The notes under the pieces are model-generated. The model saw nothing but the letters and a program-made list of their open reading frames with translations. It ran no database searches and had not been told where the DNA came from. The position numbers were made by a program, and so were the translations under genes. From NCBI GenBank assembly GCA_963728985.1, contig CAVSME010000006.1, positions 1 through 64,000 of the forward strand: a stretch of DNA of 64,000 nucleotides, given 5' to 3'. This stretch comes from DASXAI01 sp963728985 (GTDB lineage Bacteria; Actinomycetota; Acidimicrobiia; Acidimicrobiales; Ilumatobacteraceae). Below, piece by piece: positions 1 through 9,222 of the stretch. Every line of letters starts with the position of its first letter. Within the stretch, counting starts at the first letter, position 1.

Positions 1-115
1 GCCCGTATCGCCCACCTCGAAAGGCCAGGTCAGACCACATGAGGCGCCCATCGTCGGGCACCTCGTCCGCATCAGGAGCGTGCCGGTGTTCGGCGCGCCG
101 GCCGGCGGGCCGAAG

Positions 116-1006
116 CTATGCCAGGTGGGTCGCGAACCACTCCGTGGCGGCATCGGCCGCTTCGTCGTGGTGCGTGCCGCCCGGGTACACCTCGAAATGC
201 CCGCAGGGAAGCTCGATCAGCTTCTTCGGCTCGCCGGCGCGGGCGAAGGCGCTGCGTACTTGGGCGATCGGGATGATGCTGTCGTCGATCGCACCGATGA
301 GTAGCAGCGGCTTCGGCGCGACGAGATCGATGAAGGCGGCCGGCTTGTATTCGGCGGCGCGGGCCACGCTCTCGAAGGTCGTCTGGTTCAGCCAGGTGGG
401 CGCGTCGGCGCCGGAACGAGTGAAGAACTCGTACGCGTCGGGTGTCGGGAACACCGACAGTTCCCCCGCGGGCGCCACCACCGGGATCGGCGCGCTTGGC
501 TCACCGGCGTTGCGCCCAGCGTGATCGTCGACGAGCGCGCTCAGGTAGCCAAGAAATGCCTCGCGTCCAGCCAAGGTCAGAAGCACGTCGACCACGTCCA
601 GGCCAGGGACCTGCGCCACGATGACCTTCACGCGCGGGTCGAACGCACCGATGAAGACTGCATGACCGCCCGAGTACGACGAGCCCCACAGCCCAATGCG
701 GTCGACATCGACCCCGGCTTGTTGCGTGATCCAGTCCAGCGCCGACCTCGTATCGTCGTGCTGCTCTTGCGGCACAATGCGGCCGCGCTCGTTGCCATCG
801 CTTGCCCCCAAGTGGCGATGGTCGAACACGAGCACCACGAAGCCCGCTGCTACGAAGCGTTCGGCGTACGAGGCCAGCCCTTGCTCTTTGACGGCCGAGA
901 AGCCGTGGCTCATCACGACAGCCGGACAGTTCCCAGAGGCGTCGGGACGGTAGAGCCATCCCCGCAGCGTGAGGCCTGCGCTGGTGAACTCGACATCTTC
1001 GCGCAT
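116..1006 (-). CDS. alpha/beta hydrolase, dienelactone-hydrolase/FrsA-like
   Basis: A 296-residue cytoplasmic serine hydrolase; substrate unknown. The nucleophile elbow reads G-S-S-Y-S-G with Ser110 as likely nucleophile. Asp241/242 (GAIDDSIIP) and His270 (LPCGHF) complete the triad. The early HGF motif near residue 34 suits the oxyanion region. An in-frame ATG lies 27 codons upstream, but the start at 1006 is preferred because a G-rich ribosome-binding site (GGGGG) sits about 7 nt before it and the fold begins there. It is transcribed away from the SnoaL-like gene. The family includes esterases, peptidases and dienelactone hydrolases, so the exact reaction is not known. Confidence 0.85.
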   Translation of the reverse strand: MREDVEFTSAGLTLRGWLYRPDASGNCPAVVMSHGFSAVKEQGLASYAERFVAAGFVVLVFDHRHLGASDGNERGRIVPQEQHDDTRSALDWITQQAGVDVDRIGLWGSSYSGGHAVFIGAFDPRVKVIVAQVPGLDVVDVLLTLAGREAFLGYLSALVDDHAGRNAGEPSAPIPVVAPAGELSVFPTPDAYEFFTRSGADAPTWLNQTTFESVARAAEYKPAAFIDLVAPKPLLLIGAIDDSIIPIAQVRSAFARAGEPKKLIELPCGHFEVYPGGTHHDEAADAATEWFATHLA

Positions 1007-1236
1007 GCCGACCCCCAATCGTCGTGCTGGGCAGCACGGTACCACCGGCGAGCTCCTGCCGCTTTCAGCCGTCGTACGCCGAGCCATGCCGCCTCCAAGT
1101 CCTGGGTTTCATTCGCACCTCTCGGTGCCTATTCCTGACAAGTGCCGCTGTTCGCCGGTCCTTCACGTCGGTCATCTACTGATCCCCGGCCGGGGCACAG
1201 ACCATGAGAACGCGGTCGGCGCGCCGGCCAAAGCGC

Positions 1237-1623
1237 TCATGGTTCGTCGCGACCGTTCTCGCTGCCGTACGGCGACGGCTGGTTGTGGATGATGGCCAGG
1301 CTCACGATCCTGCCGTCGACCACACTGAAGTAGCTCGACAGGATGAGCTCGTCGGGCAGGTTCGTCTTGTCGTAGGTGCCGTCGTAGCGGGCACGGACGA
1401 TGGTGCTCCCGTAGTGGTCCACGACCTCCGTGACCTCCATCGTGACGCGGTCGCCGACCAGCTCCCGCTCGACGAACGTGCGGATGTGGTCGATGCCCCA
1501 GATCTCGCGGTGGTTGTCGTTGACGTAGGCGTCTTTGGCGAATGTCGCCACGATGCGGTCCACGTCGAAGGCGTTGACGGCGGCGATGTGCTCGGCGATG
1601 ACGCCGGTGACTTCGATGCTCAT
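1237..1623 (-). CDS. SnoaL-like / NTF2-fold nuclear transport factor 2 family protein
   Basis: A 128-residue single-domain protein with the SnoaL/NTF2 alpha+beta barrel pattern: N-terminal helix ending FDVDRIVATFAKDA, the I-W-G-x-D-x-I-R-x-F turn (41-50), and a C-terminal sheet with the FSVVDGRIVSLAII strand pair. Such proteins are small-molecule isomerases, hydrolases or binding proteins; no catalytic role can be assigned. The start at 1623 is supported by an AGGAG ribosome-binding site 6 nt upstream. It diverges from the MerR gene starting at 1753, so the shared 129-bp gap, which contains the MerR operator, may control both. Confidence 0.8.
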   Translation of the reverse strand: MSIEVTGVIAEHIAAVNAFDVDRIVATFAKDAYVNDNHREIWGIDHIRTFVERELVGDRVTMEVTEVVDHYGSTIVRARYDGTYDKTNLPDELILSSYFSVVDGRIVSLAIIHNQPSPYGSENGRDEP

Positions 1624-1715
1624 GTCGGCTCCTCTCGGTCGGGCAGTCGCCCGTTGTTGCGTAGCCATCACCATCGGGCCTGCCGTCGCGGGCGGGTCAA
1701 CCCGGTTGCGTGCGC

Positions 1716-1746
1716 TTGACCCTCCCCTTGGGGGAGGCCGCACACT
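1716..1746 (+). promoter_or_regulatory. MerR-type promoter with palindromic operator
   Basis: TTGACC (1716-1721) and CACACT (1741-1746) are separated by 19 bp, the long spacer typical of MerR-controlled promoters. The spacer is filled by a perfect inverted repeat, CCTCCCC-TTG-GGGGAGG (1721-1737). The start codon of the regulator is only 7 nt after the -10 box, so the transcript should be leaderless. Autoregulation is inferred. Confidence 0.8.
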
Positions 1747-1752
1747 GGTGAG

Positions 1753-2598
1753 GTGCCGGCAACCTTGGCCATCGGCGACTTCGCTCGAGCTACGCACCTG
1801 ACGGTGAAAGCGTTGCGCCACTACCACCGGATCGGCCTGCTCGTGCCGGCCGATGTCGACGACGCGTCCGGCTACCGGTACTACTCGACTGGCCAGATCG
1901 CCACGGCCCAGGTCATCCGGCGGTTGCGAGACCTGGAGATGCCGCTGGACGAGATCGCCGGCGTCCTGTCCACCGATGACCTCAGCGTGCGCAACCAGCT
2001 GATGGCCAGCCACCTCGATCGGTTGGAGCGGGCGCTCGACGATACCCAGCGGGCCGTGCGCTCGTTGCGCGATCTTCTCGAGTCGTCGACGCCGCCATCG
2101 ATCGAGCTGCGCACCGCGCCGGCCGTGCGAGCGGCGGCGGTCACCGCGGTGGTCGACGCGTCGGCGTTCGGACCGTGGTTCCAGGGAGCGCTCGGTGAGT
2201 TGGACGCCACCATTGCGGCCCATGGCGTCCCGCCGGCAGGTCCGGCCGCCGGCATCTACGAGACCGCTGTCTTCGCCGATGGGCGGGGCGAGGCGACGGT
2301 CTTCATCCCGCTCGACAGCCCCGTGACGGCGGTCGGCCGGGTCCACATGATCGAGGTGCCATCAGCCGAACTGGCCGTCACCGTCCACGCCGGGAGCCAT
2401 GACGACATCGACCGGGCGTACGGCGCACTCGCGACGTATGTCGCCGAGCGCGCCATCTCGATGGAGGGCCCCGTCCGTGAGACCTACACGGTCGGGCTCC
2501 GGGAGACGGCCGATCCACGGGCCTGGTCCACCGAGATCGGATGGCCGATCTTCCATCCGGGCGTGCCGGTCGCGCCGGGAGCGCCACACATCACGTAG
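1753..2598 (+). CDS. MerR family transcriptional regulator with GyrI-like effector domain
   Basis: A 281-residue regulator. Residues 5-75 are the winged helix of MerR proteins (IGDFARATHLTVKALRHYHR, then the GYRYY wing motif), followed by a coiled coil to about 112. The rest resembles the GyrI/BltR-type small-ligand domain (GIYETAVF near 165, VHAGSHDDIDRAYGAL near 215). This architecture fits a multidrug-sensing activator. The GTG start at 1753 has no ribosome-binding site and follows the -10 box at leaderless distance. Its last 8 bp overlap the convergent monooxygenase gene. The SnoaL-like gene is the nearest candidate target. Ligand unknown. Confidence 0.9.
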   Translation: MPATLAIGDFARATHLTVKALRHYHRIGLLVPADVDDASGYRYYSTGQIATAQVIRRLRDLEMPLDEIAGVLSTDDLSVRNQLMASHLDRLERALDDTQRAVRSLRDLLESSTPPSIELRTAPAVRAAAVTAVVDASAFGPWFQGALGELDATIAAHGVPPAGPAAGIYETAVFADGRGEATVFIPLDSPVTAVGRVHMIEVPSAELAVTVHAGSHDDIDRAYGALATYVAERAISMEGPVRETYTVGLRETADPRAWSTEIGWPIFHPGVPVAPGAPHIT

Positions 2599-3799
2599 CG
2601 AGCGATGACATCACTTCGACGACGTCGTAGCCGAACACCCAGGCGTTGCGGTGCACCGTCCGTTCGCCGCTCGATGCCGCGAGCCGGGTGTCGCGATCGC
2701 GCTGGTCGGGACCGTCGGGAAGGTGGAACAGGGTCTCGTTGCGCCGCGCCGCCAGTTGCACGCTGGCCGTCCGCTCGCGCCGGAGGTCCTCGTACTGGCG
2801 CAGGGCGCCCACCGGGTCGGGCAGCAACCGCAGGCACGCAGCGAGCACGGCACCGTCCTCGATGGCCTGGCACGCACCCTGGGCCATGAACGGCAGCATC
2901 GGATGGGCGGCGTCGCCCAGGAGCGTGACCGGTCCCTCGCCCCAGCGCACGAATGGGTCGCGGTCATACAGCGCCCACCGGTAGACGTTGGAGGCTGATT
3001 CACCCACCTCGGTGATGAGACGGCGCACGACGTGGTTCCACCCGTCGTAGTCGGCGAGCGCTTCCTCGACGCGACCCGGCGCCGTCCACGACTCGAGCGT
3101 CCATGTGGCGGTGGGCGCCACGCCGACCCAGTTGACGAGGCGCCCGGCGGCCACGAAGTAGTAGACGAAGTGCCGGCCGGGGCCCATCACGACCGTGCTG
3201 GCGACGGGCAGGCCGAGATCAGCGACGCGTTCCGCCGGCACGAGGCCCCGCCAGGCCGCGTTGCCGGAGAAGCGCGGTGCCTCGGGACCGAAGAGCTCCC
3301 GCCGCACCACGGAATGGATCCCGTCGGCGCCGATGACGACGTCGGCGGTCGCCGTCGAGCCGCCCTCGAAGCGCAGCGTCACCGCGCCGGTACCGCCAGG
3401 CGCCGGCTCGAGACCTACGAGGCGGTGGCCCAGCGCGACCTGCTCGGCCGGCACTCGCTCGGCGAGGACGCGATGAAGGTCGGCGCGGTGCACGTGGTAG
3501 TAGGGGAAGCCGTACTCCTCCACCACGTCGTCGCCCAGCCCGCTCGTCGACAGCAGCGACCAGTCCTCCCACCGTCGCATGTCCCCCGCGAGCGGCCGGA
3601 CGGCCACTGACTCGAGGGCTGCACCCAGCCCCAACCCGTGCAGGATCCGGCTCCCGTTCGGGCTGATCTGGATGCCGGCGCCGATCTCGTGCAGCGCACT
3701 GCTGCGCTCGTAGATCGTCACGTCGGAGAACCCGGCGTCGGTGAGGCACATCGCGGTCGCCAGTCCACCGATGCCGGCGCCGACGACTGCCACTCGCAT
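2591..3799 (-). CDS. FAD-dependent aromatic-ring-type monooxygenase
   Basis: A 402-residue group A flavoprotein monooxygenase (PHBH/salicylate hydroxylase fold). It has the Rossmann GxGxxG motif (VVGAGIGG, 5-12), the DG motif that binds NAD(P)H and FAD (GADGIHSVVR, 157-166) and the GD motif binding ribityl (LLGDAAHPMLP, 293-303). The reaction would be NAD(P)H- and O2-dependent hydroxylation of an aromatic or polycyclic substrate that cannot be named. The start at 3799 is chosen because the Rossmann strand begins at residue 2; an upstream ATG would add a non-homologous leader. The nearest 5' neighbour is the divergent ABC binding protein. Confidence 0.9.
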   Translation of the reverse strand: MRVAVVGAGIGGLATAMCLTDAGFSDVTIYERSSALHEIGAGIQISPNGSRILHGLGLGAALESVAVRPLAGDMRRWEDWSLLSTSGLGDDVVEEYGFPYYHVHRADLHRVLAERVPAEQVALGHRLVGLEPAPGGTGAVTLRFEGGSTATADVVIGADGIHSVVRRELFGPEAPRFSGNAAWRGLVPAERVADLGLPVASTVVMGPGRHFVYYFVAAGRLVNWVGVAPTATWTLESWTAPGRVEEALADYDGWNHVVRRLITEVGESASNVYRWALYDRDPFVRWGEGPVTLLGDAAHPMLPFMAQGACQAIEDGAVLAACLRLLPDPVGALRQYEDLRRERTASVQLAARRNETLFHLPDGPDQRDRDTRLAASSGERTVHRNAWVFGYDVVEVMSSLAT

Positions 3800-4050
3800 G
3801 TCGTCACCGTATCCACCGCGGCGCGGGGAGTGAGGAAACTTCTTGTCAAACGCCAAGAATCGGCTGACCGATGGCTGTGTTTCGTCTGAGAGAGACGTTG
3901 CAAAGTGTTTGCGCTGACGAAATAGGACGGGACTGCGCTGTTACGTTCGTCCGAGACGCCGGCATCGGGGGATGCCATTTCCAGTGCTGTTGGGGGAAGC
4001 CACCTCCGAACGCGCCGACGCTCACATCAAACGACCGTGAGGTGAAGCGA
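3800..4050. promoter_or_regulatory. divergent intergenic region upstream of monooxygenase and ABC binding protein
   Basis: This 251-bp gap is visibly less GC-rich than its neighbours. It holds a perfect hairpin GGCATC-GGGG-GATGCC (3961-3976) in the probable leader of the binding-protein gene. A clear ribosome-binding site, GAGGTGA (4039-4045), lies 5 nt before the ATG at 4051. A TTGCAA hexamer near 3898 is a weak -35 candidate. No small gene is convincing. Confidence 0.5.
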
Positions 4051-5563
4051 ATGACGAAGCATCGGTGGGTCGTGTCGACGGCGCTCCTGGTGTCCGCCGG
4101 CCTGGTGGCAGCAGCGTGCGGGGGGTGACAACAAGAGTGGGAGTGCAGCGACGACCACCGCCGCAACCACGGGGGTGGCGACGACGGCCGGCGCCACCAC
4201 CACCACGGCGGCGGCCACGAGCAGCACGGCGGCGACCGGCGAGGGCCCGGTCATCCCGGCCGCCGGCAGCGGGCTCTACGGGCAGGACGCCACCAACAAG
4301 AACCTCTACGTTGGGGCGAGCGGCTTCCAGATCGACACGACGAAGTGCCCGTCAGACTGGAACATCAACCAGGGCATCACCGATACCGAGATCGACCTGT
4401 TCGCCAGCTACCCGAAGTCGGGGGCGCTGGCCGGCTTCGCCCTCCTGTACGACGGGATGCAGGCGTACTACGACTATGTCGCCCAGAACGGCGGCATCGA
4501 CGGGCGCAAGATCGTGCTCACCGGCAAGGACGACCAGTACCAGCCGGCGGCGACCAAGACGAACTCGGACGAAGCGCTGGCGGCCAACAAGTACGCCGCC
4601 TTCAACACGATGCTGGGCACGCCGAACAACCTCGGCATCTGGGACGACACCAACCGGGAGTGCATGCCGCAGCTGCTCAACGGCACCGGTGCGGCGCAGT
4701 GGGGTGACGTCGAGCACCACCCGTGGACCACGGGGGCACAGCTCGACTACTTCTCCGAGGCAGGACTGTGGGCCGACTGGCTGAAGGCCAAGTACCCGAA
4801 CGGCGTGAAGGTCGCCTCGATCACCTTCAACAGCGACTTCGGTCAGAGCTACCTGAAGGGCTTCAAGCACGCCATCGAAGGAACCAACATCCAGCTGGTC
4901 GGTGACTTCGAGCACGATCCGACGGCGCCGAACCTGGACAACCAGTACACCAGCGCGGCGGCCAGCGGTGCCGAGGTGCTCCTGCTCCAAACGAGCGGCA
5001 CCTACTGCACGCAGGGCATGGCCGACGTGGAGAAGGGCTCCTGGCACCCCGTCGTCATCATGTCGGGCACGTGCGCGTCGAAGGGTCAGTTCTTCCAGCC
5101 GCTCATCGACCAGGGTCTGACCGGCAAGGACACCTACACGATCCTCAACCTCAAGGATCCTCTCGATCCGGCCAACGCCAGCGACCCGTTCGTCAAGACG
5201 TACACCGACGTCATGACGAAGGCCGGGTTCGACCCGACCAAGTCGACCTACTTCACGGGCTGGATCTACGGGTGGTTCATGACGGAGATCCTGAAGGAGG
5301 CGGCCAGCTACAAGGGCGGCCTCAACCGGGCCAACATCATGCTGGCGGCGCGAGCGATCCAGCAGAACAACCCCGCCCTCTTCGCCGGCCTCACGTCGAA
5401 GATGGACGGGCTCAAGGACGCGTATCTCATCGAGGGCGGGCAGATGATGAAGTACACGGTGACCGACCCGAAGAAGCTCGGCGACTTCGTCCCCGACGGG
5501 CCACTGATCAACAACGAGGGCAAACTCGGGACGTACGCCACCGTCGCCAGCATCAGCGGCTAG
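4051..5563 (+). CDS. ABC transporter substrate-binding lipoprotein (Peripla_BP_6), frameshifted at lipobox
   Basis: This is a periplasmic-type leucine/amide-binding protein for a branched-chain amino-acid-type ABC importer; its permease and ATPase genes are not in the window. Translation from 4051 gives a lipoprotein signal peptide ending VAAACGG, then TGA at 4126. The next frame continues immediately with DNKSG, a Thr/Ala-rich linker and a complete solute-binding domain (LFASYPKSGALAGFA; NGGIDGRKI) to TAG at 5561. Removing one base from the six-G run at 4120-4125 restores one reading frame of about 503 residues. The stop TAG coincides with the left end of an inverted-repeat element. It is either a sequencing indel or a true frameshift that would leave an unanchored or unmade protein. 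Confidence 0.85.
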
Positions 5564-5726
5564 TGGACCATTTCGGAGATTCGTGTGTGACGTCTCGCCG
5601 GCCATCGCCGCCCCTGGCGGCGTTGCTCCTCCTCGCAATAGCGCAGGGCTATTGCTTCGTCGTCGCGCCTTGCCAGGAACGCCGACGACTCGCCGATCCA
5701 TCACATTCACTTCCGAAATGGACCAC
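5563..5726. repeat. 164-bp inverted-repeat element (MITE-like), TA-flanked
   Basis: The ends are 15-bp inverted repeats with one mismatch: GTGGACCATTTCGGA at 5563-5577 against the reverse complement of 5712-5726. Both are flanked by TA (5561-5562 and 5727-5728), as for Tc1/IS630-type insertions. Inside is a long imperfect palindrome centred near 5650, with the stem GCAATAGC-GCAGG-GCTATTGC and outer matching CCTGGC arms. There is no room for a transposase. The TA of the left flank plus the first G of the element form the TAG stop of the binding-protein gene. Confidence 0.7.
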
Positions 5727-5739
5727 TAGCGGAGGCGTG

Positions 5740-8190
5740 CTACTCGGTGCGCAGCACCTCGGCGGTGTGGAGGCGGGCGGCGCCCCGCGCCGGCCAGAGG
5801 GCCATGAGGCCGAGCACGGCGAGGGCGACGGGCACGGTCAGGAGGAGCACGAGGCCGGCCAGCGGCCCGACGTAGACGAACGACAAGGAGTCGGCGAGCA
5901 CGTGCCACACCTGCCGCCCCACGACGACCCCGAGCGGCAGGCCGATCGCGAGTGCCACCACGCCGATGATGGCGGCCTGCCACGTGACGCACGCCGCCGC
6001 CTGCCGAGGGGTCAGGCCGAGCGAGCGCAGCACCGCGATGTCGTGGAACCGCGAGCGCGCTCCTGTGAGCAGCGCATGGCCCACCGCGCCGATCGCCAGG
6101 AGCACGAAGAAAGCAGCCACGAGAAGCGGCAGGCTGCGCACGTTGCTCAGGTTGGTGACGTCGGGCGGGACGATCGGCGGTTCGGCGTCGATGCCCTTCG
6201 CCGCGAGCTCGGCCTGGACCGCCTCGGTCGCCACGCCCGAACGTACGCGCAGGAGCAGGTTCTCTTCTCCGACGTCCGCGCAGCAGACCGTGCCCGTCGC
6301 CGCGTCCAGCCCACTGGGCGTCAGCCACGCGCCTTCGTCGAAGGAGGTGTGCGGCGTCTGTGCCAACAGGGCGATGCCAACGACCTTCATGGTGCCACTC
6401 GATGGGCCCACCGCGATGTTGTCGCCGATCCGTGCCCCGAGCCTCGCTGCGCTCCGAGGCCCGAGCGCTAGTTCGTCGTTGCCGTCGGGACCGCGACCGC
6501 TGAGGACCACGAACTGCATGGAGCCACGGAGGCTTCTCAGCGAGTAGAGGGGCACGTCCTTCCCGTCGACCACGGCGGGGAACCTCGAGATCATCCCGGC
6601 CGCCGCGATGTCCGAGTTCGACGCCACGAGGGCAGTCGCCGTCGCCGTGTCCAACCCGCTAGCGCGGGAGTCGACCTCGAAATCCCACGTGCGGCCGACG
6701 CGCTCTGGATGATGGAGCGCGTCATCGATGCCGCCCACGAGCGTGATGGCGCCGACGACGCCGAGCACGCCGACGACGGCGGCGATCAGGGCGGGGCGGG
6801 CGGTGCCGCCCGATCGTGCCGGCCCGGTTTCCAGCGCCAGGCTGGCACCTACGGCGGCGGGAACCGGCGCGCCGGCGCGGGCAGCGGCCCCGACCAGGTC
6901 GGCCCGGCGGGTCCGGGACCGCCCACGTCGCGGTCGAGACGTCAGCCGGCGGACCGTGATCCACGCGACGAGGGCGCACACCAGGAACACGACAGCCACG
7001 GTGGCGGCGACACCGAGGGCGAGGGCGTCCCAGTTCAGGTGGAAGCCGGAGTCCGGATCGAGCTGGCGGCCGAGCCCGATCGGGAAGCGGGCCGAGAGCA
7101 CGGCCGCAGTCACGCCGGCGGTGACGGCGGCGACGACCGCAGTCACCGCGTGCGGCGCGATCAGCCCGGCGATCAGGCCCGGGCGGCTCATGCCCGTCGC
7201 CCAGAGCACGGGCGCGGCGTCGGAGCCCGCTCGCACCGATCGCACGAAGGCCTGGCCGACGAGCACGGCCGCGGCGATCAGGACGGCGGCAGCGAAGAGC
7301 AGGAGCGCCGTGCGCTCGACGTCGAGCGATCGCTGCACCCGCTTGATGTCGTCGCTGAGGTCCTTCACCGGGATGTCGGCGCGGCCATAGATGCGGGCGA
7401 CGGCGGCTTGGAAGGCCGGAAGGTCGGCGGCGCCGTGGCGGAGCCGTACGAAGGCGTTGAAGAAGTCCACCTGCGCACCGCTGGCTGGCGTCGCCGCGTC
7501 CCCCGTGGTGAAGTGCGCGTTGGCCCAGCCCGGCCCGGGGAGCAGGAGCGGGGTGCTGGCGAACGACATCACCGATTCCATCGGCAGCCGGACCACGCCG
7601 ACGACGCGCAACTGGGTGACCGGTCCGGTCGCCTTCGACCAGTCGTAGTCGGCGGGGGGGTCGCCGCCGCCGAGCGCGCTCGCATCGGCGGGCGAGAGGT
7701 TGCGCCACGTGAGGACCGCGCCCACACCGAGGCCGAGTTGCTTCCCTTCGTCCCGGGCCGCCGCGTTGATGACCGCTTCGTCGTCGCGAGCGGGATCGGG
7801 TAGCCGTCCTTCGAGCACCTTGGCGCGTTCGATCGTGGTGAACCAGCCCGACCCCACCGGGACCAGCGGACTGCCGCCCGGAATGTTGTCGATGGCGCTC
7901 ACGGTGCTGGCGAACCCCGCCCACGCGGCGACTTCGGGGATCTCGCCGAGGCGCGTGCTGTCGACCACGGCCCCGACCTGGCTCGGGAAGAACACGGCGT
8001 CGGCGCCGGCCTGCTCATCCCGCATCCGCTCATAGGCGGACTGCGTCCGCCCGGCACCGTCGATGGCGGCGACGGCCACGCCCGCGGCCGAGCCGGCCAG
8101 CACGCCGAGCAGGATCAGCGCCGGCCAGCGGCGGCGGAGCTCCGAGCGCGACCACACGCGGACCGCGGCCGCCACCCCGTTGGAGCGCAC
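5740..8190 (-). CDS. FtsX-like ABC transporter permease (large, MacB/LolC-type)
   Basis: An 816-residue membrane protein. TM1 is near residues 25-45 (ALILLGVLAGSAAGVAVAA), followed by a large extracytoplasmic MacB-like domain to about 290, a cluster of TM helices to about 440, a second extracytoplasmic domain, and three C-terminal TM helices in the last 170 residues (FFVLLAIGAVGHALL; AAIIGVVALAIGLPLG; LAGLVLLLTVPVALAVLGL). This duplicated FtsX layout is typical of lipoprotein or peptide exporters or surface-remodelling ABC systems. No ATPase gene is adjacent. The GTG at 8190 is preferred over 8229: TACGGT lies 6 nt upstream and family members start just before the Trp-Ser-Arg-Ser-Glu-Leu helix. 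Confidence 0.8.
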   Translation of the reverse strand: MRSNGVAAAVRVWSRSELRRRWPALILLGVLAGSAAGVAVAAIDGAGRTQSAYERMRDEQAGADAVFFPSQVGAVVDSTRLGEIPEVAAWAGFASTVSAIDNIPGGSPLVPVGSGWFTTIERAKVLEGRLPDPARDDEAVINAAARDEGKQLGLGVGAVLTWRNLSPADASALGGGDPPADYDWSKATGPVTQLRVVGVVRLPMESVMSFASTPLLLPGPGWANAHFTTGDAATPASGAQVDFFNAFVRLRHGAADLPAFQAAVARIYGRADIPVKDLSDDIKRVQRSLDVERTALLLFAAAVLIAAAVLVGQAFVRSVRAGSDAAPVLWATGMSRPGLIAGLIAPHAVTAVVAAVTAGVTAAVLSARFPIGLGRQLDPDSGFHLNWDALALGVAATVAVVFLVCALVAWITVRRLTSRPRRGRSRTRRADLVGAAARAGAPVPAAVGASLALETGPARSGGTARPALIAAVVGVLGVVGAITLVGGIDDALHHPERVGRTWDFEVDSRASGLDTATATALVASNSDIAAAGMISRFPAVVDGKDVPLYSLRSLRGSMQFVVLSGRGPDGNDELALGPRSAARLGARIGDNIAVGPSSGTMKVVGIALLAQTPHTSFDEGAWLTPSGLDAATGTVCCADVGEENLLLRVRSGVATEAVQAELAAKGIDAEPPIVPPDVTNLSNVRSLPLLVAAFFVLLAIGAVGHALLTGARSRFHDIAVLRSLGLTPRQAAACVTWQAAIIGVVALAIGLPLGVVVGRQVWHVLADSLSFVYVGPLAGLVLLLTVPVALAVLGLMALWPARGAARLHTAEVLRTE

Positions 8191-8196
8191 GAGGTC

Positions 8197-8202
8197 ACCG
8201 TA
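8197..8202 (-). promoter_or_regulatory. candidate leaderless -10 (TACGGT)
   Basis: On the minus strand TACGGT ends 6 nt before the GTG at 8190. No Shine-Dalgarno sequence is present, and the layout matches other genes in the window. Confidence 0.4.
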
Positions 8203-8394
8203 CGCTTCGCTCGCGGCGGCGGGCACCACGCCACCAGGTGTCCTGCGGGTGGTGCTAGCCGCACCTGGGGGGCCGAGGCCCCGGCGACCCGATGGCGAAG
8301 TTGGTCACCAGTGAGCCGAATTCGGATCACCAGGTACCAACATCCCGAGCGCCAGGCGTCGACGCTCGATGGCTGGCGCGGATCGCTGTCGGGA

Positions 8395-9222
8395 ATGGTT
8401 GCGATGATGAACAGCACCGACGGGCCTGCGCCGAGCTTCCGTGATCGCGTCGTCCCGGCCGCTCACGCGTGGCGCCCGCTGGCCGTCAGCTGGCTGGCGC
8501 TGTTCGCTGTGGTGACTGCGGCGGGGATGCTGCTGGTCGGCCCCTTCGCCGATGGTCGCGTCGCCCATTGGGACCTGGACGTTGCCCGTTGGTTCGTCGA
8601 TCAGCGCACGTCGACGTGGAACTCGCTGGCCGAAGCGGGCACGTGGCTGGCCGAGACCATCACCGTGCCCGCCGTCCTCCTCGTCGCCATCGTCGTCGCC
8701 TGGCGCCTCAGCACCAACGTGGCGGCGCCGGTCTACCTGGCGCTGGCCGTGGGCGGGGAGAAGCTGCTGTACCTGCTGTCGTCGCTGGCCATCGGTCGCG
8801 ATCGTCCGCCGGTGCCGACCGTCGGCACCAGCTACGCGACGTCGAGCTTCCCCTCCGGGCACGTGGCGTCGGCGGTCACGCTGTACGGCAGCATCGCCCT
8901 GCTCATCGCGCTCAAGCGATCGGCGGCCGTGCGCACCGGGCTCCTGGTCGTCGTCGCTGCCATCGCCACAACGGTGGCGCTGTGCCGGATGTACACCGGC
9001 TTCCACTACCTATCGGATTCGATCGCCGGCGCGCTCGTCGGCGCCGTGTGGCTGACCGTCGTCTACCGCAGCGTGCTACTACCCGCAGAGCCGGCGCCGG
9101 CTCAGGGCTGGCGACCGGCGAAGGCGACGAGGCGCTCGATGGGCGTGGCGTCGGCGTCGACGAGCACTGCTTCGGCGAAGGTGTCGCCGTCGCGCAGCGG
9201 CGGGCCGATGAACTCCCTGTAG
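8395..9222 (+). CDS. PAP2 superfamily membrane phosphatase
   Basis: A 275-residue integral membrane phosphatase of the undecaprenyl-pyrophosphate/phosphatidic-acid phosphatase type. Visible catalytic motifs: Lys123 followed by GRDRPP, PSGH at 153-156, and R198 through H204 to D208 (CRMYTGFHYLSD). About six TM helices alternate with these loops. Starts at 8311, 8395, 8404 and 8407 are all in frame; 8395 is a compromise. The last 120 bp run through the opposite-strand DinB gene and encode Ser/Ala-rich sequence unlike the family, so the natural end may be near 9100 and a lost stop or indel is possible. Confidence 0.8.
   Translation: MVAMMNSTDGPAPSFRDRVVPAAHAWRPLAVSWLALFAVVTAAGMLLVGPFADGRVAHWDLDVARWFVDQRTSTWNSLAEAGTWLAETITVPAVLLVAIVVAWRLSTNVAAPVYLALAVGGEKLLYLLSSLAIGRDRPPVPTVGTSYATSSFPSGHVASAVTLYGSIALLIALKRSAAVRTGLLVVVAAIATTVALCRMYTGFHYLSDSIAGALVGAVWLTVVYRSVLLPAEPAPAQGWRPAKATRRSMGVASASTSTASAKVSPSRSGGPMNSL

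Noticed and set aside
1..115. A possible partial minus-strand gene running off the left edge
   Set aside because: The frame around ADEVPDDGRLMWSDLAFRGG is too short to judge, with no clear start or homology.
4352..5710. A 452-codon minus-strand frame over the ABC binding protein
   Set aside because: A typical GC-rich antisense shadow with repeated V/R/G/H composition and no family.
8269..8282. GGGGCC-GA-GGCCCC palindrome as a terminator
   Set aside because: It lies between divergent genes, has a 2-nt loop and no U-tract, so terminator function is not supported.
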